Positions 35,301-45,541 of a stretch of DNA of 64,000 nt are shown piece after piece. A model generated the notes under the pieces. The model was not told where the DNA came from. It did no database searches and saw only the letters and a list, made by a program, of their open reading frames with translations. The position numbers and the translations under genes were made by a program. The stretch is from Trichobilharzia regenti (lineage: Eukaryota > Platyhelminthes > Trematoda > Strigeidida > Schistosomatidae), in NCBI GenBank assembly GCA_944472135.2, contig OX235270.1, forward strand, positions 46,996,352 to 47,060,351, read 5' to 3'. Every line of letters begins with the position of its first letter. Positions within the stretch are counted from its first letter, which is position 1.

Positions 35301-38300
35301 CTCACCAAATCTTTATCACCATCATTCATCAGTTGTATGACGGTGTCACGTGCTAGGTAATCCACAACCAAAAGATCAGACAAGCATGTGAAGAGAATAC
35401 AGTGCTGAGACAAGGCTCCCCACTATCACCAATGACACTCCTAATTGTGGTGGACTGGATCATGCAACAAACTCTCACGAGTGGGGAGACGACTGTACAT
35501 CACATCGAGATTACACTCTAGTACATGTGAACTTCGAAGATGATATATACCTGATATCACACAAACTCCCAGATCTCCAGGTGGAAACAACAACCGTTCG
35601 CCAGAATAGACAGCAAAGACAGGACTTCAAATCAACATAGAGAAAGAAGATGGAGGTGATGAGGAGGGAGACCAACCATCAACCAACAACAACAAACACC
35701 GATCACCAACAACGGAAGACATCTGAAGGAAGTCGCTTCCTTCATTCATCTACGCAGCAGAGTTTCAACTACACGCGAAACGGATCAGGGTGTCAAAGTC
35801 ATGATTGAAAAGGCAAGACACACCTTCATTACTCCAAAATCAATGTGGAAATTCGCCCCCATTTACTCACAGAAGAAGACTCGGATTCTCAACACTAATG
35901 ATAAACCAGTTCCTCCACGGGATTCACAGACTAGTTCCACCACTCACGAAAAGCATTTCCAACACGCTGAAGACATTCATCAGCACCTCACTTCGCTCTA
36001 CACTGAACATCAGATAGCTGGAAAAGATAAACAACAAGGAACTCTGGCAGAGAACCACCCGAAAATCTATGTCACTGAAAATGTGTGCGAAACAAATGGA
36101 GGTGGATTGAACATACACTCAAGAAATCATTGAGTGGCATCACGTGTCAAGCAAACCCTAGAACGGAACCCGAATGAGGAACGGCGAGTTGGGCGTCCGA
36201 GAGTGATATGGAAGAAATCGTGTGAGGAGGACTTGAAGGCTTATAGACAATCGTCAAGCCAGATGAAGAAGACTGCAGAGAACAGATTGAAAAGGAGAAC
36301 TCAAGGGAACAATGGTAGTGATGATATAATAATAGTATGAACTCTTCGTTGATGAAATTCCTAGCCACTCAATAACTGAGGAAGTATTAACCATAGCATT
36401 GTTTTGATTCCACTTTTTTTTTCGTAGGATTGAATGTGTGAATATGATCCATCGTAAAGTATGTGTGTTTTTAGGTAAAGAAGAAATAACATAACATGAA
36501 AATATTATCTTTTGATTTGCTTACCGTCTAAATGGCTTACCAACTAAATGGCTTACACAGGTAAAGTAAACGATGACGTCATCCAACCTAACTAACTTAT
36601 GTGTTGTACCTGGCTTACACATGTATAACATGATCTTAAACCACGACTTTTGAGCAGGTTTGTTTGAACAGAAACGGATTCTTATTTGTAAAAGATAAAA
36701 TACTTTGGTGATCTTGGCAAACAAAAAAGATGCTGACTGACTTAACCCAAAGATGCTGAACACTTAATAAGAGCATAAAAATCCCGACTTAGCGAAAAGG
36801 TTTACTACATGTAAACATGATGAGAATGTAACACAATGTTGAATTAAAGACTACAATCAACTAAAACATAAAATTTGATATGCCTACAGGCAAATTTGCA
36901 TGAATAATTCAAAGAAAGTTATCACTAATACAAGAAGTTATCACTACGGTATATTTTCAAGAGAGTTTATAGTTGGAAACATAGTTTATCAGAAATTATT
37001 CTAGTAATGATAGACTATATAATTGGGGATAACGGTACTTGGTGATATACTTGACTCCATATACCAGCATTAAAAATTCCTAAGTGTACACCTTGGATAT
37101 TATGACTAGAAAATAAGATTTCCATGCATACATTAGCAATGTAGTGACCCAAAATTTCATTCTACTTTGCAGTATTTTTCCCAGGAACGAATGAATATGT
37201 AAAACCCAGTATTTACAACAATGTTAAGAATAATAGGCCCTTTCGTAAACAGTAGTGGATAACTCACTTTATGATACCCTGTAATCCTTTGTCGACATAA
37301 AAGACACTTCTTTATTAACGGTGTACACGTCTCACAAGTTATAATGTGACCGCATGGCAACATAATTGTAGATCTATTTCGCTCAGAGCATACTAGGCAC
37401 TCCCGCCACTCTAAATCCATCTCGTCAAGTGTAGGTGGAAGAAGTGTATAAATACTTGACTGAGATAAATTAAACTGTAGGTTATTTGGTTCAGGAATAA
37501 GTTCATTCTCAATAGAAATTGGTTGGTTCAAAGGATTTTCAGCTGCTTGATTCATTATTGACGGTTGTATTATATAGGAATTGTTTGATCCTACAACTGA
37601 ACAACTTGAAATCAAATCTGTTTGAGATACTTGACGATTATCAGTTTGGAAAAATGCGTCAACTAAGTTTTCCTCATCACTATCAGATATTAGCTGAGGC
37701 AAGGGAGAATTAGGTTGGTTAGTTTCATGCCTAGGACTACGATTTACTGATTCACTATTTACTGAACAACATTTCATGAAGTTCAAAGCTTCCATGTGAC
37801 ATTGCTGTAGAGCTAACTGTATTACGGGATCTCGGCATTCGCGAAAAATATCTGTAAAGAAGTTTTCACTGATCATTTCGGGGCTCACATTATCCATATC
37901 ATCTTCGACAATTTCTAAACTATCTTCTGAAAGACGGGATGACCACGATTCTGCGCCTATAGCTGTAGCTAAACATGCAGCAATAACCACATTACGCGAA
38001 ACACCTGTTTTTAGAGTTGCCTTGATTGTAGACTTCAAGCGCCGACACAAGGGGCTTGGAGATGTTAGAGTTGATGAGCCAGCTGTTGTATTTCGGTTAG
38101 ATTCCACTTCGTTATCATTGTCAATCTCTATCAACTGCTCTTCATTATTGTTTCTGTTTTGTTGCAGTCTCACTCTATTCATGCCGCCGGAAAGTACTCC
38201 TGTAGAAGCTGACGTTAATTTCAGGGAATCAGCCATTCGAACGAGAATGCGTGCTACCGAAGCGAGAAATGGCACAAGAGCAACATTAAAACGTGTGACA

Positions 38301-41289
38301 CTGGCACTCTATGAAGAAAAAGAAAGTATTAAGAGAAAATTATGTGACGAAATTTACTGACTAAATATTTTTAGAAACTTCATACATCTATTCTTCTTTA
38401 ATAATTTGAATGAAATAAGAACAACATTTTGTGCAGAATAAGATTTTGTTGGCTTCTTATTACCTGATTGCAGCCCAAGGATATTGTTAAGTTTATGGAC
38501 AGAAACAATTTTAACATAATGTTAGTTGACAGAGAGTTAAAGAGAGGATCGCTTCTGAGTACATTTTTGTAGCATTATGCTTGATTATTATCGACAAAGA
38601 TCTTAGCAGGTAAGTCCTCCATTTATTAGCTACTTTTCGAATCTTCTCAATACAGCAGGGTTGCAGCAAGCAAACCTTATCTGGTTAAAATATATAGGGC
38701 TTTTAATATGGAGTTTGATATGGTTGTTTTTGCCAACTGTGTTTTATTATCACTTATTAGTTTGTTGTGTAATCTACTACAATTTCATACTCTAAAAGCT
38801 TATCAAATAAATCTATTACAGCAATAAACTCACGTTCCTGATGATATGTTGATATGATTATTTTCATGTGTGAATGAGAAGTTTCTATCGTCAGACTCTT
38901 TGGCCAAAAATTAATTATTTCCTCTTTCTGAACCTCCGAATATCAAAAGCAAAGATCAGTAACTGCGCCATTTTATCTGATGGTCTTTGTTTTTTATCAG
39001 TATACTCAAACATGTAAAATATTAGACTACAGCTCAAAAATAATTATATGTATAAAGTCAGGATAGAAAGATAACATATAATTTTTCGGCTGCGAATATG
39101 TTGTGAAAATAAGTACAACAATAATATGTATGTGCAAAAGCGAATCAGTATACGCATCTAAACCTAACCATTATAGATAACCTTTTGCTAAATTTGTTAT
39201 GCAATACAATGCGAAATAGATTTCCTTTATTTGTCATTCTGTATTAGAATCGTCTGCTTTAAATTTCTCCTTAATTCCTAAATTCCCAAATAAATATACT
39301 CTACACTAAACTTTCTATGGTTTAATCACACAGCTATTTTGCCTTGTTGAATGGATGACTCATCATCAAATGTGACAATATCTGTCAACAAGTATGGAGA
39401 ATGCAAAACTCTTGTGCAAACAGTTATTGAAGTTCTTCAGTAATACTTTATCCAATATCAGACTTGTAGCTTGACAAAAAAAACATCCGTTTGCCACTAA
39501 CATTTTGATGTGTAAGATAGGTTTATATTATTCAAAGGAATAGAAAGGTAGTCGTTAGATTAGTGCCCCAACCAAAGTGGTATTATTTAAATGTACTGAA
39601 TCTATACATCCTTAATTAACAAACTGATGATGAAGTTTATAAGCAAATATTAATTTTTTTTAATAATTTTTCCTTCACATTCCCAGTGGAACATAGGGCT
39701 CCAAGCTAGTGGCTTGAAGTTTCTGTAGCAGTGTTTAATTTTTAAAGGATGGGTTGCTAGCCTCATGCCCAACCTTTCCTCTTTACCAGCATTATTTCTG
39801 GCTCAGTGACGTAAAGGAGTGCGCCGGTCGGGGATCGAACCCCGGACCATATGCATGGTCGGCGAGTGTCCTAACCGCTTTACCACCGACGCACTGGCGC
39901 CCGACGTGGGGCTCGAACCCACGACCCTGAGATTAAGAGTCTCATGCTCTACCGACTGAGCTAGCCGGGCAAATATTACAACTAAATATTTGTACTTCAT
40001 TTTCAACGGCATTTGATAAGTGCCTATAAGAATAATGTATCAACGTAGAAGGGATAGGAAGTGTCTGGCACTGATAGCAAGACGTTATATATAGTCTCAG
40101 ATAATGAAATACTAAAGTGTGTGTTTTTTTATTGCTGTTTTTGCAATATAAAGTTCAGAATTGAAAAAGCAGTAATTTCACTACTAATCTCTTACTTTAA
40201 CTGTTTTTCTGTCTATCACTATGGTGAAATAATTCCTCCTATATTTCGCTAAATCTATCAATCTACCATCAGTTTGTCAACAGCTTATGCATTATGTCTT
40301 CTTTCTTAACATGGTTTCTCTTACGTGTAAATTCAACTGTCACATATTTTTTTCATTTGACGACTGATCGATCTTTGTGTGTCCCATGCTGTTCTGGGAA
40401 TAGATATAACTATCATATTTATTCAACACATCATCATTAATTGTGATTATATCCAATCTTTGCTGTTTTTTTAGAACACCAAAAGACGTCAAATTTACAT
40501 TTATTTCATTAATTTATGTTAACCTTGGACTGTTTTAAGTTTGAATGATTTCAGTCTTCATCCCTTTTTATCCCGGTTAGTGAGAATTACTAATCTTTGT
40601 TTTGTGATAAATTCAAAATGTTTGTGTATAAAATGAAAGCGATAAAATGAAGTACATTCGTAGGATTCTGTACTACATTAAACAGTTATGTAATGTTTTT
40701 AGTATCTAAACCTGGGTATAAACTCTACTCTTAACTGCTAATTTCATTTTCTAAATATCGACACGTCAATTGCATAACCTTGTTACGTTATGCTACTGGT
40801 TACGTAGTGAATTTGCATAAAGTTATGCCGTCAGTACACGATTAAATAACGTTCATTGGAGGGTGTTACGGATAAGACAATAAAGATATGAAGCATTGTT
40901 CCTTAAAAATACTTACTTGAAGCTCTTCATTTTCAGCTAAAGCAGTTAGAGCTAACTGCATTGGACTTCGTCCTGCTCCGCTGCGACAACCCGCTCTAGC
41001 TCCGTGACAAAGTAATATGCAAACAATATCTGGATGCGCCCTGTGCACAGCAAGATGGAGTGGTGTAAATACAGAGCCTAGTATTTCTGAATCACATCCC
41101 TCTAATGGAGGCAGACCAGCTGGACGACGAACAACTAGGTTTGGACTAGCGCCAGCTTGTAAAAAGAGATCTACAGCTTCTAAATTTCCACTCAGTGAAG
41201 CAAGATGTAAAGCTGTCAAGCCATCTGGTTGTGGCTCATCCACAATCCACGGTGTTAATGAGCAATGTTCGAGTAAAAGACGAGTAATC
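29506..41289 (-). CDS. Mind bomb E3 ubiquitin ligase, C-terminal half (six exons, 5' partial)
   Basis: Six exons on the minus strand join with matching phases and GT-AG sites: 41289-40917, 38308-37268, 35157-34410, 32233-32160, 31942-31802, 29646-29506. The product here is about 838 residues: ankyrin repeats, a long Ser/Asn-rich linker, RING1, a RING2 with a long insertion, a basic coiled-coil-like segment, and RING3 ending SRIILY. Three C-terminal RINGs after ankyrin repeats and a RILLY-like end are the signature of Mind bomb 1 proteins, E3 ligases that ubiquitinate Notch ligands (Delta, Jagged) in the sending cell. The N-terminal MIB/HERC2 and ZZ domains and the earlier ankyrin repeats are not visible; they should lie further right, beyond a very long intron or outside the window. 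Confidence 0.88.
29647..30719. other. Mind bomb intron, first part
   Basis: AT-rich intron; no recognised repeat or exon. Confidence 0.5.
30720..31140 (+). mobile_element. Penelope-like element, 3' part
   Basis: The plus strand encodes the end of the nuclease domain, QTAEAVAIRVKQPVLSVQK, then the LPW-type end in altered form. The 3' non-coding region follows (gttatgttgatgctattg, tgatatcattattgattc), then a hammerhead. It is the inverted match of 4590-4930 and 59890-60200. Confidence 0.75.
31059..31111 (+). ncRNA. Hammerhead ribozyme of Penelope-like terminal repeat
   Basis: Stem I gactg-ta-gaac (31059-31069) pairs with gttcagtc (31104-31111); core ctgatga at 31070-31076; gaaa at 31088-31091; stem III aagaa/ttctt with a 2-nt loop; the base before stem I at the cleavage site is U (31103). 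Stem II (aatagttaccg) pairs poorly compared with the tga-agtta-tcg form of the copy at 60727. Confidence 0.75.
31141..31801. other. Mind bomb intron, second part
   Basis: No recognised feature. Confidence 0.5.
31802..31942 (-). CDS. Mind bomb exon: coiled-coil segment before RING3
   Basis: 47 codons, phase 0 at both ends: GIIAPNNQLHQDVNQADIRG, then RGPRAPLCERELRRLKHELQ and VMREQ. The final helix matches in position the coiled-coil that precedes RING3 in vertebrate MIB1. Donor GAACAG|GTGGGT. Confidence 0.88.
32160..32233 (-). CDS. Mind bomb small linker exon
   Basis: 74 bp. With one base from the previous exon it reads NKPPHNVSPMDNQ, then TLSGLVNSSNRQ. It is supported by exact phase match on both sides and by the donor CGACAG|GTAAGT and acceptor ttttttgaacag. 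Too short for most ORF searches. Confidence 0.75.
32234..34409. other. Mind bomb intron, no element recognised
   Basis: Contains an (AT)n tract (32305-32348), a (GA)n tract (33176-33192) and a short GTAT repeat (about 33911-33930). Otherwise plain AT-rich intron. Confidence 0.55.
32305..32348. repeat. (AT)n microsatellite
   Basis: About 44 bp of AT repeats. Confidence 0.95.
34410..35157 (-). CDS. Mind bomb exon: RING2 with a long internal insertion
   Basis: Starts in frame right after RING1 with FAPCCECSLSNGVV, then LARPCSHMLWCKSCLETKV: six zinc ligands of the second RING (CxxC, CxH, CxxC). The last CxxC pair does not follow at the usual distance; about 136 residues of Ser/Ala/Asn-rich sequence (including AAVAVASASTST) come first, then LSGCPTCGNAVQ. 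After that is a Ser/Asn-rich stretch to the donor TTTCAA|GTATGT (phase 1). The insertion is all within one exon, so it is not a missed intron unless splicing uses unseen sites. The acceptor is tcctcatatatag. Confidence 0.85.
35158..35302. other. Mind bomb intron up to RTE copy
   Basis: Short intron stretch without features. Confidence 0.5.
35303..36300 (+). mobile_element. RTE-clade fragment, copy 2 of a near-identical pair
   Basis: Same sequence as 28365-29280 plus about 104 bp (35371-35470, including gacaaggctccccactatc) that copy 1 lacks. It carries SHKLPDLQVETTTV and RVGRPRVIWKKSCEEDLKAY-type sequence and lies antisense in a Mind bomb intron. The 3' ends differ: this one ends in an aatggtagtgatgata-type simple tail. 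Confidence 0.82.
36301..37267. other. Mind bomb intron, nothing recognised
   Basis: AT-rich intron remainder. Confidence 0.5.
37268..38308 (-). CDS. Mind bomb exon: post-ankyrin linker and RING1
   Basis: 347 codons, phase 0 at both ends. It begins SASVTRFNVALVPFLASVAR, continues through a long acidic and Ser/Asn-rich linker (with DNDNEVESN, SDSDEENLVDAF), and ends with RING1: WRECLVCSERNRSTIMLPCGH, ITCETCTPLIKKCLLCRQRI and TGYHK. All RING1 ligands are present. The linker is much longer than I expect from vertebrate MIB1. Donor CATAAA|GTGAGT, acceptor tttcttcatag. Confidence 0.9.
38309..39642. other. Mind bomb intron, mostly unrecognised
   Basis: Apart from the diverged repeat at 38385-38545 nothing is recognised. 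Confidence 0.5.
38385..38545 (+). repeat. Dispersed repeat, second copy at 20195-20362
   Basis: Shares an ordered set of blocks with 20195-20362 in the same orientation; the family is unknown. Confidence 0.45.
39643..39652. repeat. Target-site duplication, left copy (gcaaatatta)
   Basis: Identical to 39969-39978. The pair encloses the SINE and the tRNA-like sequence together; the other copy overlaps the first two bases of the tRNA. Confidence 0.7.
39661..39894 (-). mobile_element. tRNA-derived SINE, family B, fused to a tRNA-Lys sequence
   Basis: On the minus strand it starts gtgcgtcggtggtaaagcgg, has B box gggttcgatccc, body ggctagcaacccatcc, and tail ccctatgttccactgggaat before A-rich sequence. 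Its first base directly follows the CCA end of the tRNA-Lys sequence (39895-39970). Complete at the 5' end compared with the copies at 22720 and 50797. Confidence 0.88.
39898..39970 (-). tRNA. tRNA-Lys (CTT), intact sequence but probably a retrocopy
   Basis: 73 nt that fold as a complete tRNA: acceptor gcccggc/gtcgggc (one G-U pair), D arm gctcagtcggtagagc, anticodon arm tgaga-ctcttaa-tctca with anticodon CTT, T arm gtggg-ttcgagc-cccac, discriminator G. The next three bases (39897-39895) are CCA, which eukaryotic tRNA genes do not normally encode, and the SINE starts at once after them. This suggests it was copied from a mature tRNA. It has internal A and B boxes, so transcription is possible, but a run of T for termination is not seen straight after it. 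Confidence 0.85.
39969..39978. repeat. Target-site duplication, right copy (gcaaatatta)
   Basis: Matches 39643-39652 exactly over 10 bp; its gc is also the complement of the first two tRNA bases. Confidence 0.7.
39979..40916. other. Mind bomb intron, nothing recognised
   Basis: AT-rich intron sequence. Confidence 0.55.
40917..41289 (-). CDS. Mind bomb exon: last ankyrin repeats
   Basis: One base plus 124 codons: ITRLLLEHCSLTPWIVDEP, GLTALHLASLSGNLEAVDLF, LQAGASPNLVV, then TPLHLAVHRAHPDIVCILLC, HGARAGCRSGAGRSPMQLAL and AENEELQ. At least two full ankyrin repeats (TALHLA...VDLFLQAGA and TPLHLA...VCILLCHGA) are clear. Higher GC than the surroundings. Donor CTTCAA|GTAAGT, acceptor gttttccaacag; the preceding exon must end in phase 2 and was not found. 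Confidence 0.9.
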
Positions 41290-44200
41290 CTGTTGGAAAA
41301 CAATAAATACTATTGACAAAAACTGTGAAGAACACTTAAAAGGTATATAATCTGAAATGAAAATTGAAAAAGAATGGGTACTTTAAACGATAGTAAAACT
41401 GAGTGCACCCTGTGGATTGAAATTAAATATATACTTGTTGGGATATGGAATAATCATTATGACATGGGTGGAGGCAGCTTCTCCTGAATTTAAATATAAC
41501 ACTCATTCTGAAGTAAAATACTTCAAGTAGTCAAGAAAAACTTGTCTGCTGGCCAGCTTTTACAAACTTTTTCTCTTAAAGATTCTTTCATAACCTATGC
41601 AATCTGTGTTTCATAAACCGAATTCCCAAAAACGCTTAAGTTTTATAGGCAAATGATGCAAATTTGATGTCTCTATGTTGTATTCATCTGTCTGATTTGA
41701 TTTATTTGATATGCACAAGAAAGAAAATTGTGCGCATATACCAGTAAGATATCTCTTTGAGATATTTGGTTAAAGGCTAAACACTAGTAGTTAGCTGTAC
41801 CCTAGTCTTAATCACCATATAGACAGTTTAGGCAATAAATGCAAGTCTGGTCTCCTAAATGCTGGACATGTCTGTGTGCATCCTCTTTTTGCAGACATTT
41901 TGTATATATCAACATGTAAACATATTAACACACATACGCACATACACTTGTGCATGTAAAGTTTTAAATATTTAGGTTTAGTCACACCCATTTTGTAGCC
42001 TTTGGTTTGTGGTGAAAGTAAGTTTTTCTTTCGGTCTCTCATCTGACTGCCTGATAACAGTATGATGTTTCCTTTAAAAAAAAACAGCTTTCTCTTCAAA
42101 ACTCCCAATACTTCTGGTACACACGGCACAATTTAATACCTGTCTAACAACAGACAAAACCAGAAGATATAGCACAAGGAGAAATAGGTGAATACATAAA
42201 TAGCTATCGATTGAACGACAGATTTTACAATACAGAAAATCAGAAGTGTATTGGGTTACTAGAATGTACCAATCAGTATTAAGGGTTTAATAGTGATATT
42301 AGTTAGCTAGACAGCAATAAAATCGAAGTCTAAGGCTAGTTTCCACATTTAAAGTGGACATATGCACATTCTTCTTACACGCTTTATTATAATAGTAACA
42401 GAATACAAAAATATAAGATATACATCAAACCAGACGGACCGAAAGCTTATGATAATATTAATAATAATGTTCTTTTTTTTACTATTTGATGTTTTCCTTT
42501 TTGCTTAGCCATGTTGTTGTTATGTAAGAATTAATTAAACGAATGAAGGAAAACAAAACATACATTAGTAAGACTTACGAAGTTCATTTATCTATTTTAA
42601 GCTATTTCATACTCCCTATATATAATAAACTTCATAATTATCTTGTAGTCAGTTATGCGGAGAAAGTAAAGGGCTTTGAGCTCATATGACCGTGAAATAC
42701 GTCAGATTACAGAGAATTGGTTCATATATATATATATATAGTCACAAATGCACTGATTAAAGTTGTTCCGCAGTAAAATCCACAATTTAAGACATACAAT
42801 AAATTGAATTTGAGATTGTCTATCATATTACTGAATGTGACTTACTCGTATCACTTCATTTAACAAACATAATATATAACTTAGTTACTACTTTTCTAAC
42901 TTAAGAGCTTTAAATATTTAATTTACTCGAGGGGAAAAAAACTACACAAAAACTGGCAACAATTCGTGAAATAAGGTTCATCGGCATTCACTTTAGAAAC
43001 AATCCAACCCAACTACGGTTTTAGTTTCATTCATGGAATTTATAATACTTTGTGTTTACTATTTACTACATGAAACGACCAGATCCTATTAATGTGGCAA
43101 GTATAACGTTAGTACTGGGTTTCATACAAGATAGATTTATGGCAATTAAACGGCTTACAACAAAGCCGTTTGACCGTAATGACACAAATGTCCAACCCTT
43201 ATTGGGTTAATAAGCACACACACACATTTCATATCGTATAGTGAAAGCATGAAACAATAACTGAAATGATAAAAACCTGACAGAAATGTCAACCTTAGTC
43301 GGTTGCAAAGTGTTTTCATTGTTAAACAAAATTTGACCGTAACAGGGAAAACGGTGACAATAAAACAGTGCTAAACTGCGAAGAAGTTTCTTCAGTTCTT
43401 TGTCAATAACACCTAGTTACTTCAAAATTGATTCGACTTCATTTGTAATTGCCAATTAGAACGGATGTACAGCCATCATGTAACTATCTCTAGTTATTTG
43501 TCTAGCATTATATTGATTTACCCTGTTTCCATTCCAAAAATATACATTTATCAACATTAAATATGAATTTATTTAAATGAAAGAGACAGACAGAAAGAAG
43601 TTGACATTGTTTTAAATTACACCAATATCGTCAGAAAACCTAAGTGATCCCATTTATGTGAATTAATTACGTCCTTCCTTTCGTCATTTCCCTGAAATAT
43701 GCGAATCACTTAACTTTTGTTTACTTTTGCGTTTGACAAGTTGACCAGTTCTTGCCTCATAATCAGATTTCGGGAAACTTAGTTTAAAAAGTAACATGTA
43801 ATACCATATCACTCGTCGATTACTGCCAGAAGAGGGAAATTAGTCAAGGAAAATAGTAGTAAAACACCATGAGTGTGGTTAGGCATGAACAATACTGTTT
43901 ACTTGGCATTATTAGTCGGAAAAAAGATACAGAGGTAATTTTCTAGCATGGATTTTATCAGAAAATGAAAAATAAAGTTCACTATAACTATTGAAACTTG
44001 GATTTCAGTGTTAAAATTCAGTTACAGGTTATTACAAATGTTGTTTTTCCGGTTTAGTAATGTATAGAAACTTCTTTTTTAAACACTATTGTTCCTAATA
44101 TTTGGGATATACTTAGGATAAATTTGTCAGTTTATGACGACTGAATATGAGATGTTAGCTTTGACTGTAGAATGATTTGTTGCCAGGGCTTTGGTCTACT

Positions 44201-44822
44201 AAACTCGGGTATGCCCAACTTCATGTGTATGTTTATCATTTATAGGCTAGCAACTATTAGGTCAGGTTTGTGCATAAATATGCTACCACTGAATTGCATA
44301 GTTAAGTATTCATATTTGATTATGATAAGGCGTGTAATCCTGCTGTGTGAAAGGAAAACAGCCATGAACCAATCACAGTTAAACTAGGTATGGGGATAAT
44401 AAATTTTGTGCATTTTTCATACCACTGTAGTCCAATAAGTGATGAACTGTGCATTTATATTGAATGTGGGTTGAACAACAATCTGCAGCTTAGGCAGGGC
44501 AGTAGTTAAGGTCAGCAGTATAAATTTACACCTATTTAATGGTGAAACGCATACACATATATATATATATATATATATACACCTACTAGATATGACCTGA
44601 AAATAAGTGTTCACTAAAGTATTTCAAGGCATATATATATAGATGTATATGCTGGACTGCAATTTAGATTGTTGTTTGCACAATGAAAGTTTTTATTCTA
44701 TACATTTATCACAAAATTGGATGTAATAATGAATTCTTTAAATGCATAAAATTTGCCTTCTCGTGTATTATCTTCTAGTCTATGCATACTTCCCAATAGG
44801 CCATAGTGTAATTTATTCTCTA
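41290..44822. other. Long gene-poor stretch upstream of the Mind bomb ankyrin exon
   Basis: Probably Mind bomb intron. No ankyrin-like, MIB or ZZ-domain exon was seen. AT-rich, with a short (AT)n tract at about 42724-42741. Confidence 0.4.
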
Positions 44823-44850
44823 CTAGTTTTATTTTTCAATAAAACTAGTT
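44823..44850. repeat. Short perfect hairpin
   Basis: ctagttttatt, a short loop, then aataaaactag: 11-bp arms. It lies directly before the ATG of the candidate exon at 44851. Confidence 0.7.
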
Positions 44851-44945
44851 ATGAGTACTTTTATGGAATGTTGTGAAGTATGTACTCGACTGGGACTAGT
44901 CTACAGTTATGTTACGAGAGATGGGTATCACTCAAAAGGGGATAG
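44851..44945 (+). CDS. Orphan candidate first coding exon
   Basis: ATG followed by MSTFMECCEVCTRLGLVYSY and VTRDGYHSKGD, closed by a good donor (GATAG|GTGAGT, phase 2). No family is recognised. Joining to the acceptor at 45415 is phase-compatible but gives a less convincing frame than the phase-0 frame there. It may be chance. Confidence 0.2.
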
Positions 44946-45415
44946 GTGAGTTTCATCAGTAGATGAATGTACATTTGTTTTTTCGATGATATTATATTTC
45001 TTTGCTGATATAATCTATTCACTAACAGCCGGTCTTAATACAATATTTCAGGATTTCATTGATAGCCTAAATAATTTAATCTTACGGTTTCCAACATCGC
45101 AAGACAAATTTGAATTTGAATGAACATATAAGTCTTTTTGATGTTATGTGCTCCTTAAAAAGAATGAAGTTTGAGACAAGCTATTTTTCCTGCTGACTAA
45201 CATTAAATAGTTTACATAATAATTATGAATACTTTAACTGGTGTAGTGATGAAAATTACCAAATTTAAATCAATTTAAGGCATATGCCTTAAAATGTCTT
45301 TCAGATACTAAAACATACTTTATTTAATGATAATTTGAGGGAAAAGTTAAGTGAAAAGATTTCACTTGAAATTATCATCACCATATATATATATATATAT
45401 TCTCTCTATTATCAG

Positions 45416-45541
45416 ACAGGAAAGATTAGTGGACAAGATGTCCCTCTTGAATTCTATGGTAAACAGTCGGCTAAACAGATTAATCCATGTGATATCACTT
45501 ATTATCTGGGAATCAATTTGCCGTTAAATAACTCCTCATAA
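45416..45541 (+). CDS. Orphan candidate terminal exon
   Basis: After the pyrimidine-rich acceptor tctctctattatcag, a phase-0 frame reads TGKISGQDVPLEFYGKQSAK, QINPCDITYYLGINLPLNNS and a stop; AATAAA follows about 75 bases later (45618). The composition looks protein-like but no family is recognised and no matching upstream exon was found. Confidence 0.25.
   Translation, partial: TGKISGQDVPLEFYGKQSAKQINPCDITYYLGINLPLNNSS

Noticed and set aside
41017..41316. Plus-strand open frame opposite the ankyrin exon
   Set aside because: A shadow of the ankyrin repeats on the minus strand.
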